A stretch of 64,000 bases of DNA from Smittia aterrima (lineage: Eukaryota; Arthropoda; Insecta; Diptera; Chironomidae), in NCBI GenBank assembly GCA_033063855.1, contig CP093831.1, forward strand, positions 11,904,001 to 11,968,000, given 5' to 3'. A program made the position numbers and the translations under genes. The notes under the pieces were generated by a model. The model made no database searches and was not told the DNA's origin. It saw only the letters and a list, made by a program, of their open reading frames with translations. Position 1 is the first letter of the stretch. Each line of letters opens with the position of its first letter. Positions 23,743 through 35,340 of this stretch are shown in pieces.

Positions 23743-25362
23743 GACTGGCGTGAAAATTCGTGCGCCGCTTCAAGCTATCACGATGCCTTGGAATACAAAG
23801 TTTCATGACGAAGGCAAATTACTGCAGTTTTAATTCCATGGTATCGTTGTTAATTTTTCAACAAAAGTGTGCTCGCTTCGTCAGCGGAAAACAAATATTT
23901 TCCAAAATAATTAAGTGATACCGTTAAGTGAGTTCGCTTTTTTATTTGTGTTGTCTTGTTAATTAAATGAGTAAACTTTTAAATAAGGATTGGATTACAC
24001 AGAAGAATGCACAACGAAACTGAAAGCAACAGCTCAATGAATTATTCACCAACAATGAAGAAGAAGAAGTTGCATCGTCAAGGGTGCAATCAACAAAGTT
24101 TTTTTAAGCTTGTGCTTTCAAGATCTCGTCTCCATGAAAGCTTTTTATAATTGACTCTTTCTAGATCGTCTAACATGTCAGTGATGGCATTCATGGCAAT
24201 TTAAAAATATTTTTGTCAACGACAGACTGTCGTCATCGTCAGCTTCATCATGGCATCGTTGTGGTTGATTGGATTTCTAATCGCAGCAAAAAAATCCATT
24301 TAAAGTTCAACAAAGACTTTTCTAAGATCTCAAAGCTCTGTCAACATCAAGGTGGCCACAGCCAAGTTTTTCATTCCTTCGTTGTTTACAATGATTCTAG
24401 TTTTTTTTTGAGTTGATGGAACAGCGTGCAAAAGATTGCTGACGAGAGAAGATGACAACGATGATGTTGAAGTTTGATGGCTTAATTGGAACGTCAAGGA
24501 AGTTCTTGTGCCCGTTTAAAAGGCGAGGCTGCTATCGCATTAAATGATAAAAATCACAACGACGGAACGAACGAAAAGATTTCCATTTCAATTTAATCGA
24601 CGAGAGATTTTTCGAAGAGAATCCTGATAAGGAAACTTACGCCACAAAGTTTTAAATTCGACGACAAGACAAAAATTACAAATTTTTCTTATCGACGAGG
24701 CTTTGCGGGAACTTTCGGCGCCTCCTGCATATTTTCAACTTTCGTATCTCTAACTTTACTTGAGCAACAAAACATGAATTGAGTTAAAAGTCGGAAGAGA
24801 GCTGCAAACCACATTTCTTGATTAATTTACCAATGAATTTTTAATGTTCCTCAAGTTCAAAACTCCTCAATTCAATTTTGGAGTCCGCAAACTCCGAATC
24901 TTCTGGTTCCTTATTTCGAATTTCTAACCGCTCCTTCTGTTAAACTTCCGTCTTGCAACCAAGTCACGTGCGTGCTCACAGCAATCAGCATTTCCTTCGT
25001 ACAAAGAGAAACAAATCCCTGTAATTCAAATCTAAGGAAAAGGCAAACCCGACTCGTGAAATTGTCATTCAAAATCTCTACATTGCTGCAGACTAAGCGA
25101 AAGTAAATGCTTTGAATAAAATTATCTTGAAGCGAGCGAGTCGGGAACTATTCAACTTAATTGAATGACTATCTTTCTATATCGCAATTGCATAAAATTA
25201 TTTTCGAAATCGATGTGTTCGTTTTAATTCAGCTTTCATTGCGATATGAGTGGAGCACGAAACAAGCATCGAACAAACGATGTAAAATGTAATCTGTCGG
25301 TGGAAGACAATGAATTGTAATTACCGCCACTGCTGTTGAGAATAAAACAGCGAGAGGAGGAA

Positions 25363-25425
25363 GTAAACCACATGTGGCGTCGAGAGAAATTCTTTAAAAT
25401 TCTTGTTCAAATGAAATTGCTCACG
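25363..25425 (+). repeat. Segment similar to 1590-1652
   Basis: Partner of the minus-strand segment at 1590-1652 (about 68% identity over 63 nt). In the frame starting at the ATG within ccacatgtgg it reads MWRREKFFKILVQ. Not recognised. Confidence 0.35.
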
Positions 25426-28400
25426 CTTTCAAATGAAATGTTTAGATTACGAGCAGATTTCAGAGATTTCCACATAAAAGCACCATCGTGGGCTATTTGC
25501 TGTTTCTCCTTAAAAATCGCTTGAACGTCTGAGCATTTTCTGTGATGGCTCGCCTAGAGGGAAACATTAACGCGAACTTGAAAGAGAAATGTTTCTTTTT
25601 CGGTTCATTGCACAAGAAGAAAAGATTTGAGCTTATGACGATAAATTGTTTTCGTTTTCTCCTGAAGCTTTCTTGAAGTCTGATTACGTCAAACACAGTT
25701 TGACACAAAAAGTTCTTTGAACGATAGATCCTCATGCTTGAAATAAATTTATCAATAATTCTGCTCAACAATATTCAATCAATGATATTTCAGTAAATTC
25801 ACTCACGCGATTCTATTGAGTTGAAATTATTGAAAATCGCAATTCAATTCATCTTCAAGCTCCGTAGAAAATTTTTCATTCATGAATCGATTCGTGTTAA
25901 CATACACCGGAAACAATTCATCGCGAGTATATCTTGTTGAATGTTTGAGATTTCATTGTTGGCTTATAAAAATCTCGTTCGCATTTGACTGTGAAGAAAC
26001 GAGCACTCGTTTCCCCGCATCAATATTAAAAGTTCTTACAAAGCAAAGCAGCGGAAATATCCTTTATTAAATATTTCATTTCAAGTCATTCAATCATTTT
26101 AAAAAATTGTATTTTGAAAGTTTAATAAGTTTTTGATTCTTCTAAACGGTTTAAATCATTCTGCGGTTTACATCGAATTATCATGTGAATTATTAAACGA
26201 ACATAATTAGAACGATTAGAGAATTAAGGTGAAAGATAAAGTTGGTCAATTACTTGATTTCAATGACTTATTAATTTTTGTGACATAATTTTATTTTAGT
26301 GTGAAACTTGTGAATTAAAAATTTCGTAAACTGTTTTGGCAAAGTTCCAACAAATTTTTCCTCGGAAGTGAGCATGAACTGCTCAAGAGATTAAGCTCGA
26401 AGCTAATCGAATGGATTCTCTCTAACTTTTCACTTCTTCTTCTTCATCATGAAAAGCAGATTGTGAACAAAATCAAGAATTTGAATCTCTCTGCTTAGCT
26501 TATCGTTCTTCTTTTATTTCAATTTTGAATCAGGTTTAGAAAGAACTGTTTAAATTTTTGCCAACAAGCTTTTTGAAATTGTTATTTTGTACTCCAATTA
26601 AAAAGCAGCTGAGAGGAAACGACGTTTCCGAAACGTTTAAGCGAAAGGCTTTGAGAAAAAGTTCTTAATGGGAGACACAAGACTGTCTGAACATCTTTCT
26701 TATTGTTTCCTCTTTAAGTGGTTCTTCAAACGATTTTCTGCTTGCAATCATCATCGTAATCACCATCATTACTGCCACTTTTAAAGCCTCTCAATGATCT
26801 GCGAGAGAACAACCTCGTGTATCATAAAACTCATTTTCCGTTCTCTGAGCAAAACTGAACGTTTAACGCTTAAGTGAGGGAGAAGAAAAACAATCTCGAG
26901 GATAATCTTCAATTATGAGGATCCCTTCCATTTGATCGGCTGGTTTATAATTGAACCTTTATTCTGTGTACATTCACGTCACAGCGGGATTCTAATGAAT
27001 GGTTATTGGATTTTCCTTTCAACATTTTGGAAAAATCTTACTTCGACCCCAGAAGAAAGTTTTCTCAAGCAGCACCGAGCGTTGAATGAATAAATTTCAT
27101 TCTTTTGCTAAAAAGATATCACCAGACAAGAAGAAAATAGAAAATAATTTCCCTCATTTCCTGAGAGGAAATGAAAGACTGTCGCTTAGCTGTTGGTTAA
27201 CCTTGAGCAATTCATCTCGATTATCTGTCTGCTTCCTCAATTTTCGGATGAACTCGATGAAAGTTCACAAAAATAAAAAGTTTTAATGTAAACATTGAAG
27301 ACAGAAATCCGTCAAATGAAGTCAACATTGAATATTTCAACAACCGAGCAAGAGAACAAATGGTAATTAAATTCTGAATTAATTAGACAACAAGACTCTT
27401 CTTATTTTGCATTATCATGAAATGAAAATGCCACAAAAGAAATTATAATTCTTCTTCTTGTTGTTTTTCATTTGCTTTGATTTCGGGCGACTATTGGAAT
27501 CATCGAAGTGAAATAAAAGATTTCCGAGAATAAATTGCTTTATCAATGTTCGCGAGGCACTTTTCTTTAACAGAAATTTATTGATGGAGAAAACGCTGCT
27601 TTTAGGATTTTTCCTATTTCGTTTGCACAATTTGGCGGATCGTAAAAGGGCTAAAAGGGTTTACAGTACTGAAAAGTGTCTTCATCGATTTGCGTCGCAC
27701 AATAAATTACTCGAGTCTTCAGAAAGCTCTGATAAATTAGCGGAAAAAGGAAAAGAAATTAAATTATTCAGGAGACTTTTTCATCGAAAAAAAAAACTCT
27801 CTTTCTCTTAAACTGAGCAACTATCTTGAACAAAAATGAAAATGAAACGAAAAGAAATTTTTTTCTGCGGTGATAGCAAGTGAACTCATCTGTGGTAAAG
27901 CACGAGTTATGACGTTCTTGTTGATATTAATCGGCTTTATGATAAACATAAATTCTAGTGGGCGACAAACGTGAAATATGTTGATCGCAATAAACTGAGC
28001 TGCAATTTCCCTTCGACCCATGAACCTCGAACCTAGAGTCGCTGAACACGATGTGTAAAGCGTATGAATGTTATCAGGATAGAAACACATTAATAAAACA
28101 TAATAGATGAAGAGGAAACGTTCGAGGGAAGCCGCACTCCAAAAGAGTTAAACTTAATGTTGGAAATAAATCAAAATTAAAGTGAACGAGGGAGAATTCT
28201 TAAGGAGAAGATGAGAAATCTTTAAAAATAGCTCGGAACACCGGTCAGGCAACGCAAGAAGGCTTTTTTCGTTATTTTCTAAAACTAGTTCATCGAAATG
28301 ACGACGAAAAAAACCTTCAAAATATTTTTGTAGTTCAACAAGATTAAAAGAATAATTTCATTTGCGCTGCAGTTGAAAAATGTTTCTTCCGATTCTAATC

Positions 28401-31016
28401 CATCCTCGTTAGTTCCAACAAAGCAAATCTTTTCTCTAAATTCGTTCCTAACTTCCCCCAGAACCATTTCTATTGAAGCGGTAAAATGTTGTCAATAAAT
28501 TTCGGTTGTTTGGATTCAACTTCACATGACAAAGAAGTGAGATTAAAGAGTCCCCACATTAAACCCAAAACACGCTCGTTGACAGGAGAAGTGCACAATA
28601 AATTTCTCAATCTGTTTCGAACGAAGTCTTGCGGAATTAATTTTGTGTTGTACGTCAAGTTTCGAGTCTTTAAGAAATGATTTTGCCAATTGGGTGAGCA
28701 AAGAGGGAAGAGAATGCTCGTTCAACAAGTTATTGTTGCGTTTTACGGCTGTCAAATGAAACTTGCTTGACGAATAAATTTCCATACGAATTCCACTTAA
28801 GTTCGTTCGAGAACTTTGGGTTAAATGATAAAATTATCTTATCAATGACTCAACAGACATCATAAATAATTCAGAGTTAAATTGAGCACTTTCTCGTCAC
28901 GTAGAATGAAAGCTCAAAGACATAAAACTTTAATGCTGCAAGTGAGCGACAAACGATGGTTTTAGTTTATCTCTGTTTCGACCTTTTCTCTGTTTTATGA
29001 TTAAAGCTCAAAGTGATAGTTTAGAAAATGAGATTATTGAGCTTATCAACGATGCTAGAAAGAAGCCAGAAGGTTAGGAAGTGAAATTCCATATCTTCGC
29101 GAATGGAATTTGAAAATTGTGACAAGTCTCAAAGGTCTGAGGCTCAGACATTTCCTTTAATAGCTGAAAAGGCTTCTGAGGTTGAGAAAAGGTTTTGCGT
29201 CGCATTTCAGTCTCGAAGGATGGACCTTCCTCTTCCAACATTTATCTTTTTTAGCCTCAATTGGCATAAATTCTTTGCGACCAACACGATTACATTATGT
29301 TTACAAATAAATAAGAAATGTTTCTTATAACAAGGTCAAATGGATATACCAAAAATAAAATGAAACTTTGAAGCTATAAACTTAAAGCTTGCACAACCAC
29401 AAAGTGGACAAAAGCTCAGTTATGTAATACTTTGAATCAATTTGTCTTTCGATTAATACAAACATGTCAAGGAAAGTTTTCTAAAGTTTGAGGCTTTTGC
29501 GTGTTTGTTATAAAGCGAAACATTAATAATTTCTTTGAATGATTTTAGTCACGTTTTGTGTTGTTTCGTCGGTGGAACGAAATGATAAATTTTTTGAGGC
29601 AGTAGGACAACATGACACCAATCGTCGAGAATCATTGGAAACATTTGTCAATTTTCACTGACGCGAGCGAATTTTCACTTCGTTAAAATCATTTGCTGTT
29701 TATTTTTGCAATCACGTCGAAACATTGAAACCTGCAAAACTTTTCTTTTCGTCTCTCGGCTTGTTTTTCTCACCTTGGAAGTAAAGCTGGTGCGAAAAAC
29801 AAGTTCCGTGAGCTGAATGATTTCTTCTTCGTGCATCAATGAGCACTGTCATAAGTTTTGTGATTGATCTTGAAGCTTCGCAAGAAAAGTTGTTTGCCCG
29901 CTATCGATACGATACAGATGTCTCTCACAATTAAATATTTTCTGGAACTTTGTTTACTTCCATCACAAGAATTTTCGTTTTCCACAAAATCGAACACCAA
30001 ACTGTTTCAGTTTAGTGAGAAAAATTATTTTCATACGCCACAAATCTCGTTGCAGAGGAGGTTCGGTAACTTTTCTAGGTCAATAAGGCAAGAGCAAACA
30101 GTTTTCTTCTGAAACTCATTGGCAACTGATGAATACAGTGATTTGATCGAACGCTAACGTCGCGGTGACAAGTCGTTATGATTACAGTGAAAATTTGCTC
30201 GAAATGAAAATTCCATGAATTATATTTACATCATTGAGATCGTGGCTTGCAATCTGATTCGTTTGCACAATGAATATAAAGCAATTTATCAACGTGAAAT
30301 GAAAATTTCGCATTTGATATTTGCTCCAGAGATTCATATTGAAACGTGAGTGGAAGCAGAAATTATTTTATCTTCTCTACTCCCGTCCACTGTTGCAAAA
30401 CTGAGCTTGTGGGAAAACTAAAAACTTTCAGTTTCTAAAACAATCACGTAGGAAAAATGAATCACTTAGAAGGGAGAGAGAACGAGAGATTTGGGATGAC
30501 AAATTCATTCAACCAAACAATAATGATTGTGTACGAGTGTTGGCGTCGAACGAACGAGTTTAAAGCAAGAAATAATTTTTTTCCTACCCGAACTAACAAC
30601 CGCAAATATCTTTTGAGTAAATCTTCGCTAATTTTTCATTCGTAAAGTGAAGCTAAATTTACATTGAGTGGATAAATACTTCGAAACGTTTTAATTTTCT
30701 TTAATTAACCAATAGCAAATATTTATCCTTTTCCCGATGTCTGCGGAGGAAGCTTCGAGCCAGAAAATCTAAATGGCATTGAAAGCCGGGGAGATAAAAG
30801 AAGAAAACTTTTAATTTTCTTTCGAGTGGGCTTCCTCCTTCGCAGGTGAAGAGTGAGGTCTTTAAGTGAATGTTTCGTTTAGAAGCAGACTCGTCTTACA
30901 GCTGTCAATGCCACGTTTAAATGCAATGAGCTCAAGTTTCTTCTAATTGGTTTTAAAAAAATAAATTTTTAGATGTTTCTACTGATTTCAATTTATTTTT
31001 GTTATCGAGAATCGTT

Positions 31017-31071
31017 TTAAATCCATCAACATTCAGAACCACGAGCATTTCAATGGAAAGTAAATAATCAT
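31017..31071 (-). repeat. Intron-like copy in the RSPH1 3' flank
   Basis: Lies 17 nt past the stop codon of the RSPH1-like gene, so probably in its 3' UTR. Matches the 55-nt intron of receptor copy 7 at 47 of 55 positions, but the terminal dinucleotides are AT and AA instead of GT and AG, so it could not be spliced as a standard intron. Confidence 0.9.
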
Positions 31072-31088
31072 AATTCTGACAAATTTGT

Positions 31089-32018
31089 TTAGCCATCCTT
31101 AAATTCAGTTGTCGGTTTAAATTCAACTGACTCAGCTGCGATGAGCATTTGAGAATGAATTTTGAAAACATCTTCACGCGAATCAGCTTCGAGTGAACTT
31201 TGTGTGCAAATAGAAGCAACCGAATCTTCTCTTGGCAATGGCATCGGCTGCTGAGGCAAATTACAAACTTTGTATCGCTGAATTTCGTTTGGAACAAAAA
31301 CAGGAACGCATCGTGTTTCCGTGGAATATTGAGTTTTGGTATCGAATGACTTGATAGTTTCGGTTGAAACTTGAGAAATAAATGGACAAGGAATCATTGA
31401 GATAAAGCCATTCAGTAGATACTTCATGTTTGTAGAGAAAGTTCCTTCACCAATTGGACGATCATTATTCCAGTAACCGTGATAACGATGTTGTTTGAAA
31501 AATATTTCTATAGGACCTTTCAAAATTCCTTCGATCCAAGTAGCTCGGAATGAGATATCAGCCTCATTGTATTTATAAACTCCAACTCCATGCTTCAAGT
31601 TATTTTTCCAAGTTCCTTCATAGAAATCGTTGTTTTCGTAACAATATTTACCGAATCCTTCCTTGTTGCCTTTCTTCCATTCCCCGCAATACCAAGAACC
31701 GTCTGGATAATTCATTTTCCCATTCCCATGCTTTAATCCTTTCTTCCATTCTCCTTCATATTGAGCTAAGCAATTGTACTGGTAAATTCCTCGTCCGTTA
31801 CGTAATCCCTTTCGATACTCGCCGTCATATTGATCTCGATTGGGTAAAATCGATCTTCCTTTTCCATCGCGCTTTCCGTCTTCTGATCTTTCTCCAATGT
31901 ATTCCTGAGAAAAAAGTTTTATTTCAGTAAATTGAAATGAAAATAAAAATCAGCTTACACCAATAAATTTTCCTTCTTCTCCTTCGAAATCTTCAAGCTC
32001 AGAATCGATTTCAGACAT
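31089..32018 (-). CDS. Rsph1: Radial spoke head 1 homolog (MORN-repeat protein)
   Basis: Two minus-strand exons, 32018-31959 and 31904-31089, encode 291 residues (human RSPH1 is about 309). The N-terminus is acidic (MSEIDSELEDFEGEEG), followed by about six MORN repeats such as YEGEWKKGLKHGNGK and YEGTWKNNLKHGVGV. The order and the degenerate fifth and sixth repeats (HRYHGYWNNDRPIGEG) follow RSPH1. After residue about 190 comes an unconserved Ser/Thr/Gln-rich tail. In animals RSPH1 is part of the radial spoke head of motile 9+2 axonemes; in a fly this means sperm flagella and possibly mechanosensory cilia. It is unrelated in function to the receptors around it. The start was chosen as the only ATG before the acidic segment, with a clean GTAAGC donor after exon 1. 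Confidence 0.9.
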
Positions 32019-33084
32019 TGTCGTGTTTTCTCGATGATTTTTTAAAAACTTTACAGAAATTATTTTCTCAGAAGTTTCGCAATGAAGAAATGTTTATGAT
32101 TGCTGAGAAAAAAAGCTTAAATTTATTCTCCATTAAGTTTTAAATTTAACCTGCGAACCGTTGACTTTATTGCTCTAAAGTCATTTCAGCAAAAAGGTGC
32201 AGCTCTGGAACTGCTTAATAATCACATTGACTTTTTAATAAAAATTCAATTTATTCTGTTGTCTGAGGCAAGATAGCCGAGAAGACATTTTTTAAACCTT
32301 TGCTATCTTCAAACTGCATAAGGAACTGCTCTCTAGTTTCACCATAAACTGTCGCCTAAAGGAGAAGAAGACTTTGCTGAGAGCAACGACATTAGTGGAA
32401 ACCTCAGGGACACTTGCTTAGACTGAAAGTTACTGAATTATTAAAACCCTGAGAGTTCCCATCCAGATGCTTTCTTCTTTTCTCGCTTTTAGCTTTGTAC
32501 TTTGTCGTGGATTACAAGTTTTTCTTGGCATGAAGATTAATCTTGATGAGCTCTATGTAACGAGAGAGACTTAAATTAGAAGTTAAATCAATCTTTGATA
32601 AGCTCTTGGTAATAAATTTTATTAAGAGCTTTGAGCAGCGTTAGCAACAGCGGTCAAATCGTTATATCACAGCAAACCGGCTAATTTGTAATGCGTTAGC
32701 AAATTTCACGGCTCGCCATTATTGATTTGCTTTTATGAGTTCGTAAAATTTTATTAGCTTGTTGAAAGCAGCTGACGATTGCTAGCCAAATGCACATTGC
32801 TTTAACATTTTACTCAAACGAAGCTTCTCGGAATAAAGTAATTAATTTGATCAACAAACCTTCATTCGCAAAATTCTGTGTCAACTTTTCTCTACTTGAG
32901 TTTTCTGTTCGCAATTATGAGCTGGTAGGCGATGGCACAATGTCAACATCATGAGCATTCATTAGTACGAACATTGTTGCAGTAAAAGTCGTGGAAGCTT
33001 TTTATGATTTGCTCATTTTATTTCACTTGTTGAAGGAGCTCTCTTCAATAAGAATTCTCTAGCGTCAGTGAATTTATGATAAAC
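32019..33084. other. Intergenic stretch between RSPH1-like gene and receptor copy 8
   Basis: About 1.1 kb. It should hold the 5' flank of the RSPH1-like gene and the 3' UTR of copy 8. No coding or RNA signal seen. Confidence 0.5.
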
Positions 33085-34445
33085 TCAAATGTCACAGAAA
33101 TCACGAGTGGATTCAATGATTTGATTCTCGAGCTGAAACTGAATCAGAAAAATTTCGTAGGTGATTAGTTTCGCAACGACGGCAAGCATGCGAGGTCGAG
33201 TAATGAAGAATAATCTCAATCCAGTTAGAGCAACGATATCGTTTGCTACCTCGTTGTAGAACCGTTGTAGAACCTGTTATGATGAATCCAAGGAAATTAT
33301 ATTTTATAACATATCATCATCTCGAGTGGAAAAATCTCGCCTCAACGTTCCACGACTCGGTTGACACTGCTTTGAGCGCTTTTAACGACTTCGATGTTTC
33401 CCCGTGCATATCTGCCGCAGTGATTGCCACCGCAAACGTACGAGCAACAAGGGAAATGAATGAAAACCAAAAGTAGACAGAGTCCAAAAAGGTTCCGTTC
33501 CAACTGCAAATATAAAATCACATTCATTCATCATTCTGTTTCCTTGTTTTCCTTCAAGCTATTACTATAATCCGTTGAACAAATTCACGCAGATGAACGA
33601 CATATTAAGCACGAGAGAAATGAAAGTGATTGCGCTCATGGCATTGTCAACTTCTCTTACTAATGACACAAGTTTAGTATAATTAAGTCTCTGAGTCCAC
33701 CAGAATTCCCTTGAAGCTTTTACGTGGTCAGAAGTGTAAATCATTTTGTTGAAGTAAGCAAAGTGCAGCTTCAGTGCTAGAGCAATGTTCATGACGAAGA
33801 GGTCACGGTAAGCCCACGTAAGGAAGATGATGTAACTGATAACTTTTGCTATTAATCCTGCAGCTGGTGTATAAGCGATATAATTAAATGTCGCTGGATA
33901 TGAATTTATGTAGAAAACTTTCATTATCTGCTCGCGTTCACACTGAATCGATCGGGATAACATTGAGAGTGTGAGTAGAGAGTATTCGACTAAAAAGTTT
34001 TTCAATTTAATGTTTGTAGCTCAATTTAAAACTTTAATTTACTTAACGAGGTTGATGCAACGACGGCTAGCCTCCAATTCAATTGACGACGTAAAGTTTG
34101 AACTTCCGCTGTCGGCAAACTGCTTGATAACTGCTCCCAAGTCGACGCCAGCTTTGGCCACTTCTCACCAAGTTTAAAAAACAAAATTATGGTGATGAAG
34201 TTAGTGAAGTAGACGATGAATGCGATAATATTCTCCAGTGAACGCTTTCGTTCAAACAATATCCAACAAAACATAAAAGTGACGAACAAAAAAGCTCCCA
34301 GCAAAATGATGATAAAATAAAAACATCGCAAATTCTTCCACTTGAGCTTTAATCCAGAAATTTTCGAAGAGCTGCCAGATATTGGCATCAAGCCCAGCAT
34401 CTGCCCGAAAGCTAATGTGGGAAATATTGACTTTTGAAACGACAT
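33085..34445 (-). CDS. Sugar gustatory receptor (array copy 8)
   Basis: Minus-strand exons 34445-34043, 33989-33566, 33503-33347 and 33273-33085 give 1,173 nt and 390 residues from the ATG before SFQKSIFP. The N-terminus is uncertain: the frame is open for about 36 codons upstream without an ATG, so a short 5' exon may be missing. Landmarks are FGQMLGLMPISG, LGEKWPKLASTWE, TWAYRDLFVMNIALAL, VYFWFSFISLVART, RFYNEVANDIVALTG and ITYEIFLIQF. The donor after 33347 was taken as AAC|gttgag, which leaves the segment one residue shorter than relatives; a GC donor four codon positions away would make it one longer. Separated from the main array by the RSPH1-like gene. Confidence 0.83.
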
Positions 34446-35340
34446 CCGATTGGAAAGCTTTCGATCGAAACCCACAACCCTATGCAACTGACGTTTTTTG
34501 CTAAGGAATTTTATTTTAAACTGCGTCACATTTTTCAATGGCACGAGAGTCAAAGCAATTTCCTCGACAAAGTTTGCTTTAATGCATTAAAATTAAATCT
34601 TTTTTTTTTCATATTGACTCTACAATGTTGAGGTGAATGAGCAAACTTGTCTGTGCTTTCATTACTAATTCATAAGCTTTCAATGTTTTTTTTTCTCATT
34701 TAATTATTAGCGATGCTGAAATATTTTTTGCTTCCATTTCTGAGTTCCTGGAAATGCTAAAAATGTTGGATACCGACGAGACATTTTTCTAAGATATTTA
34801 CAAGTCGCCAATTTCCTGAAAAGGGTGAAAATATTTCTAAAATTGTTGATAAATTGGAGAAAATTTTCTCCTTCCTATTCTTAGAAACAAGTTTCGAAAG
34901 AGTCTCAGACTATTTACAACTAATTGGCTTCCAAAGAATCAAAACAGAAATCATCAACACGCGTTTCAAACACGCGCATCAAGGTTAACATTGGAAAACT
35001 TATGTAACCGACATCTTTGTCTTTCCTTCTGAGAACTTTTTAGTGAAATGTAAAAGCAATGAATGTCAGATTAAACTCAACTTCTCTTTCCAGAATTTCA
35101 TTGAAATTGTTTTGAGAACATTTCTCTCAAAGGAAAAATAAATCTCAATTCAGTCTGGTGCTGCAAGGTCAAGCTTTTATTTCATTTAAATAATTGCTCT
35201 AATTAAATCTCAAAAAGCCACGAGAGTTCCATGCGCCACCACCAACAAAACGACACAAAAAAAAGGTTCGTAATTAAATATCATGACCCGGCATGTCGAT
35301 GAAAAGCTCTCTAATGAAGGCAACCACACCAAGTAGGAGT
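34446..35340. other. Intergenic stretch between receptor copies 8 and 9
   Basis: About 900 bp with no coding signal beyond the possible upstream continuation of copy 8. Includes AT-rich runs (poly-T at about 34600 and 34690). Confidence 0.5.

Larger units (their letters stand above)
23743..31088. other. Gene-poor stretch between receptor copy 7 and RSPH1-like gene
   Basis: 7.3 kb of AT-rich DNA with no receptor-like, conserved or spliced coding signal that I can find. The open frames present are short (under 100 codons) and featureless. The left end must hold the promoter of copy 7 and the right end the 3' UTR of the RSPH1-like gene, with an AATAAA on the minus strand at 30997-30992. The two repeat-like segments at 25363-25425 and 31017-31071 are listed separately. 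Confidence 0.5.

Noticed and set aside
27581..27811. Frame with MEKTLLLGFFLF start and a basic tail
   Set aside because: A true ATG exists at 27584, but the sequence is short, unconserved to my knowledge, and without splice or promoter support.
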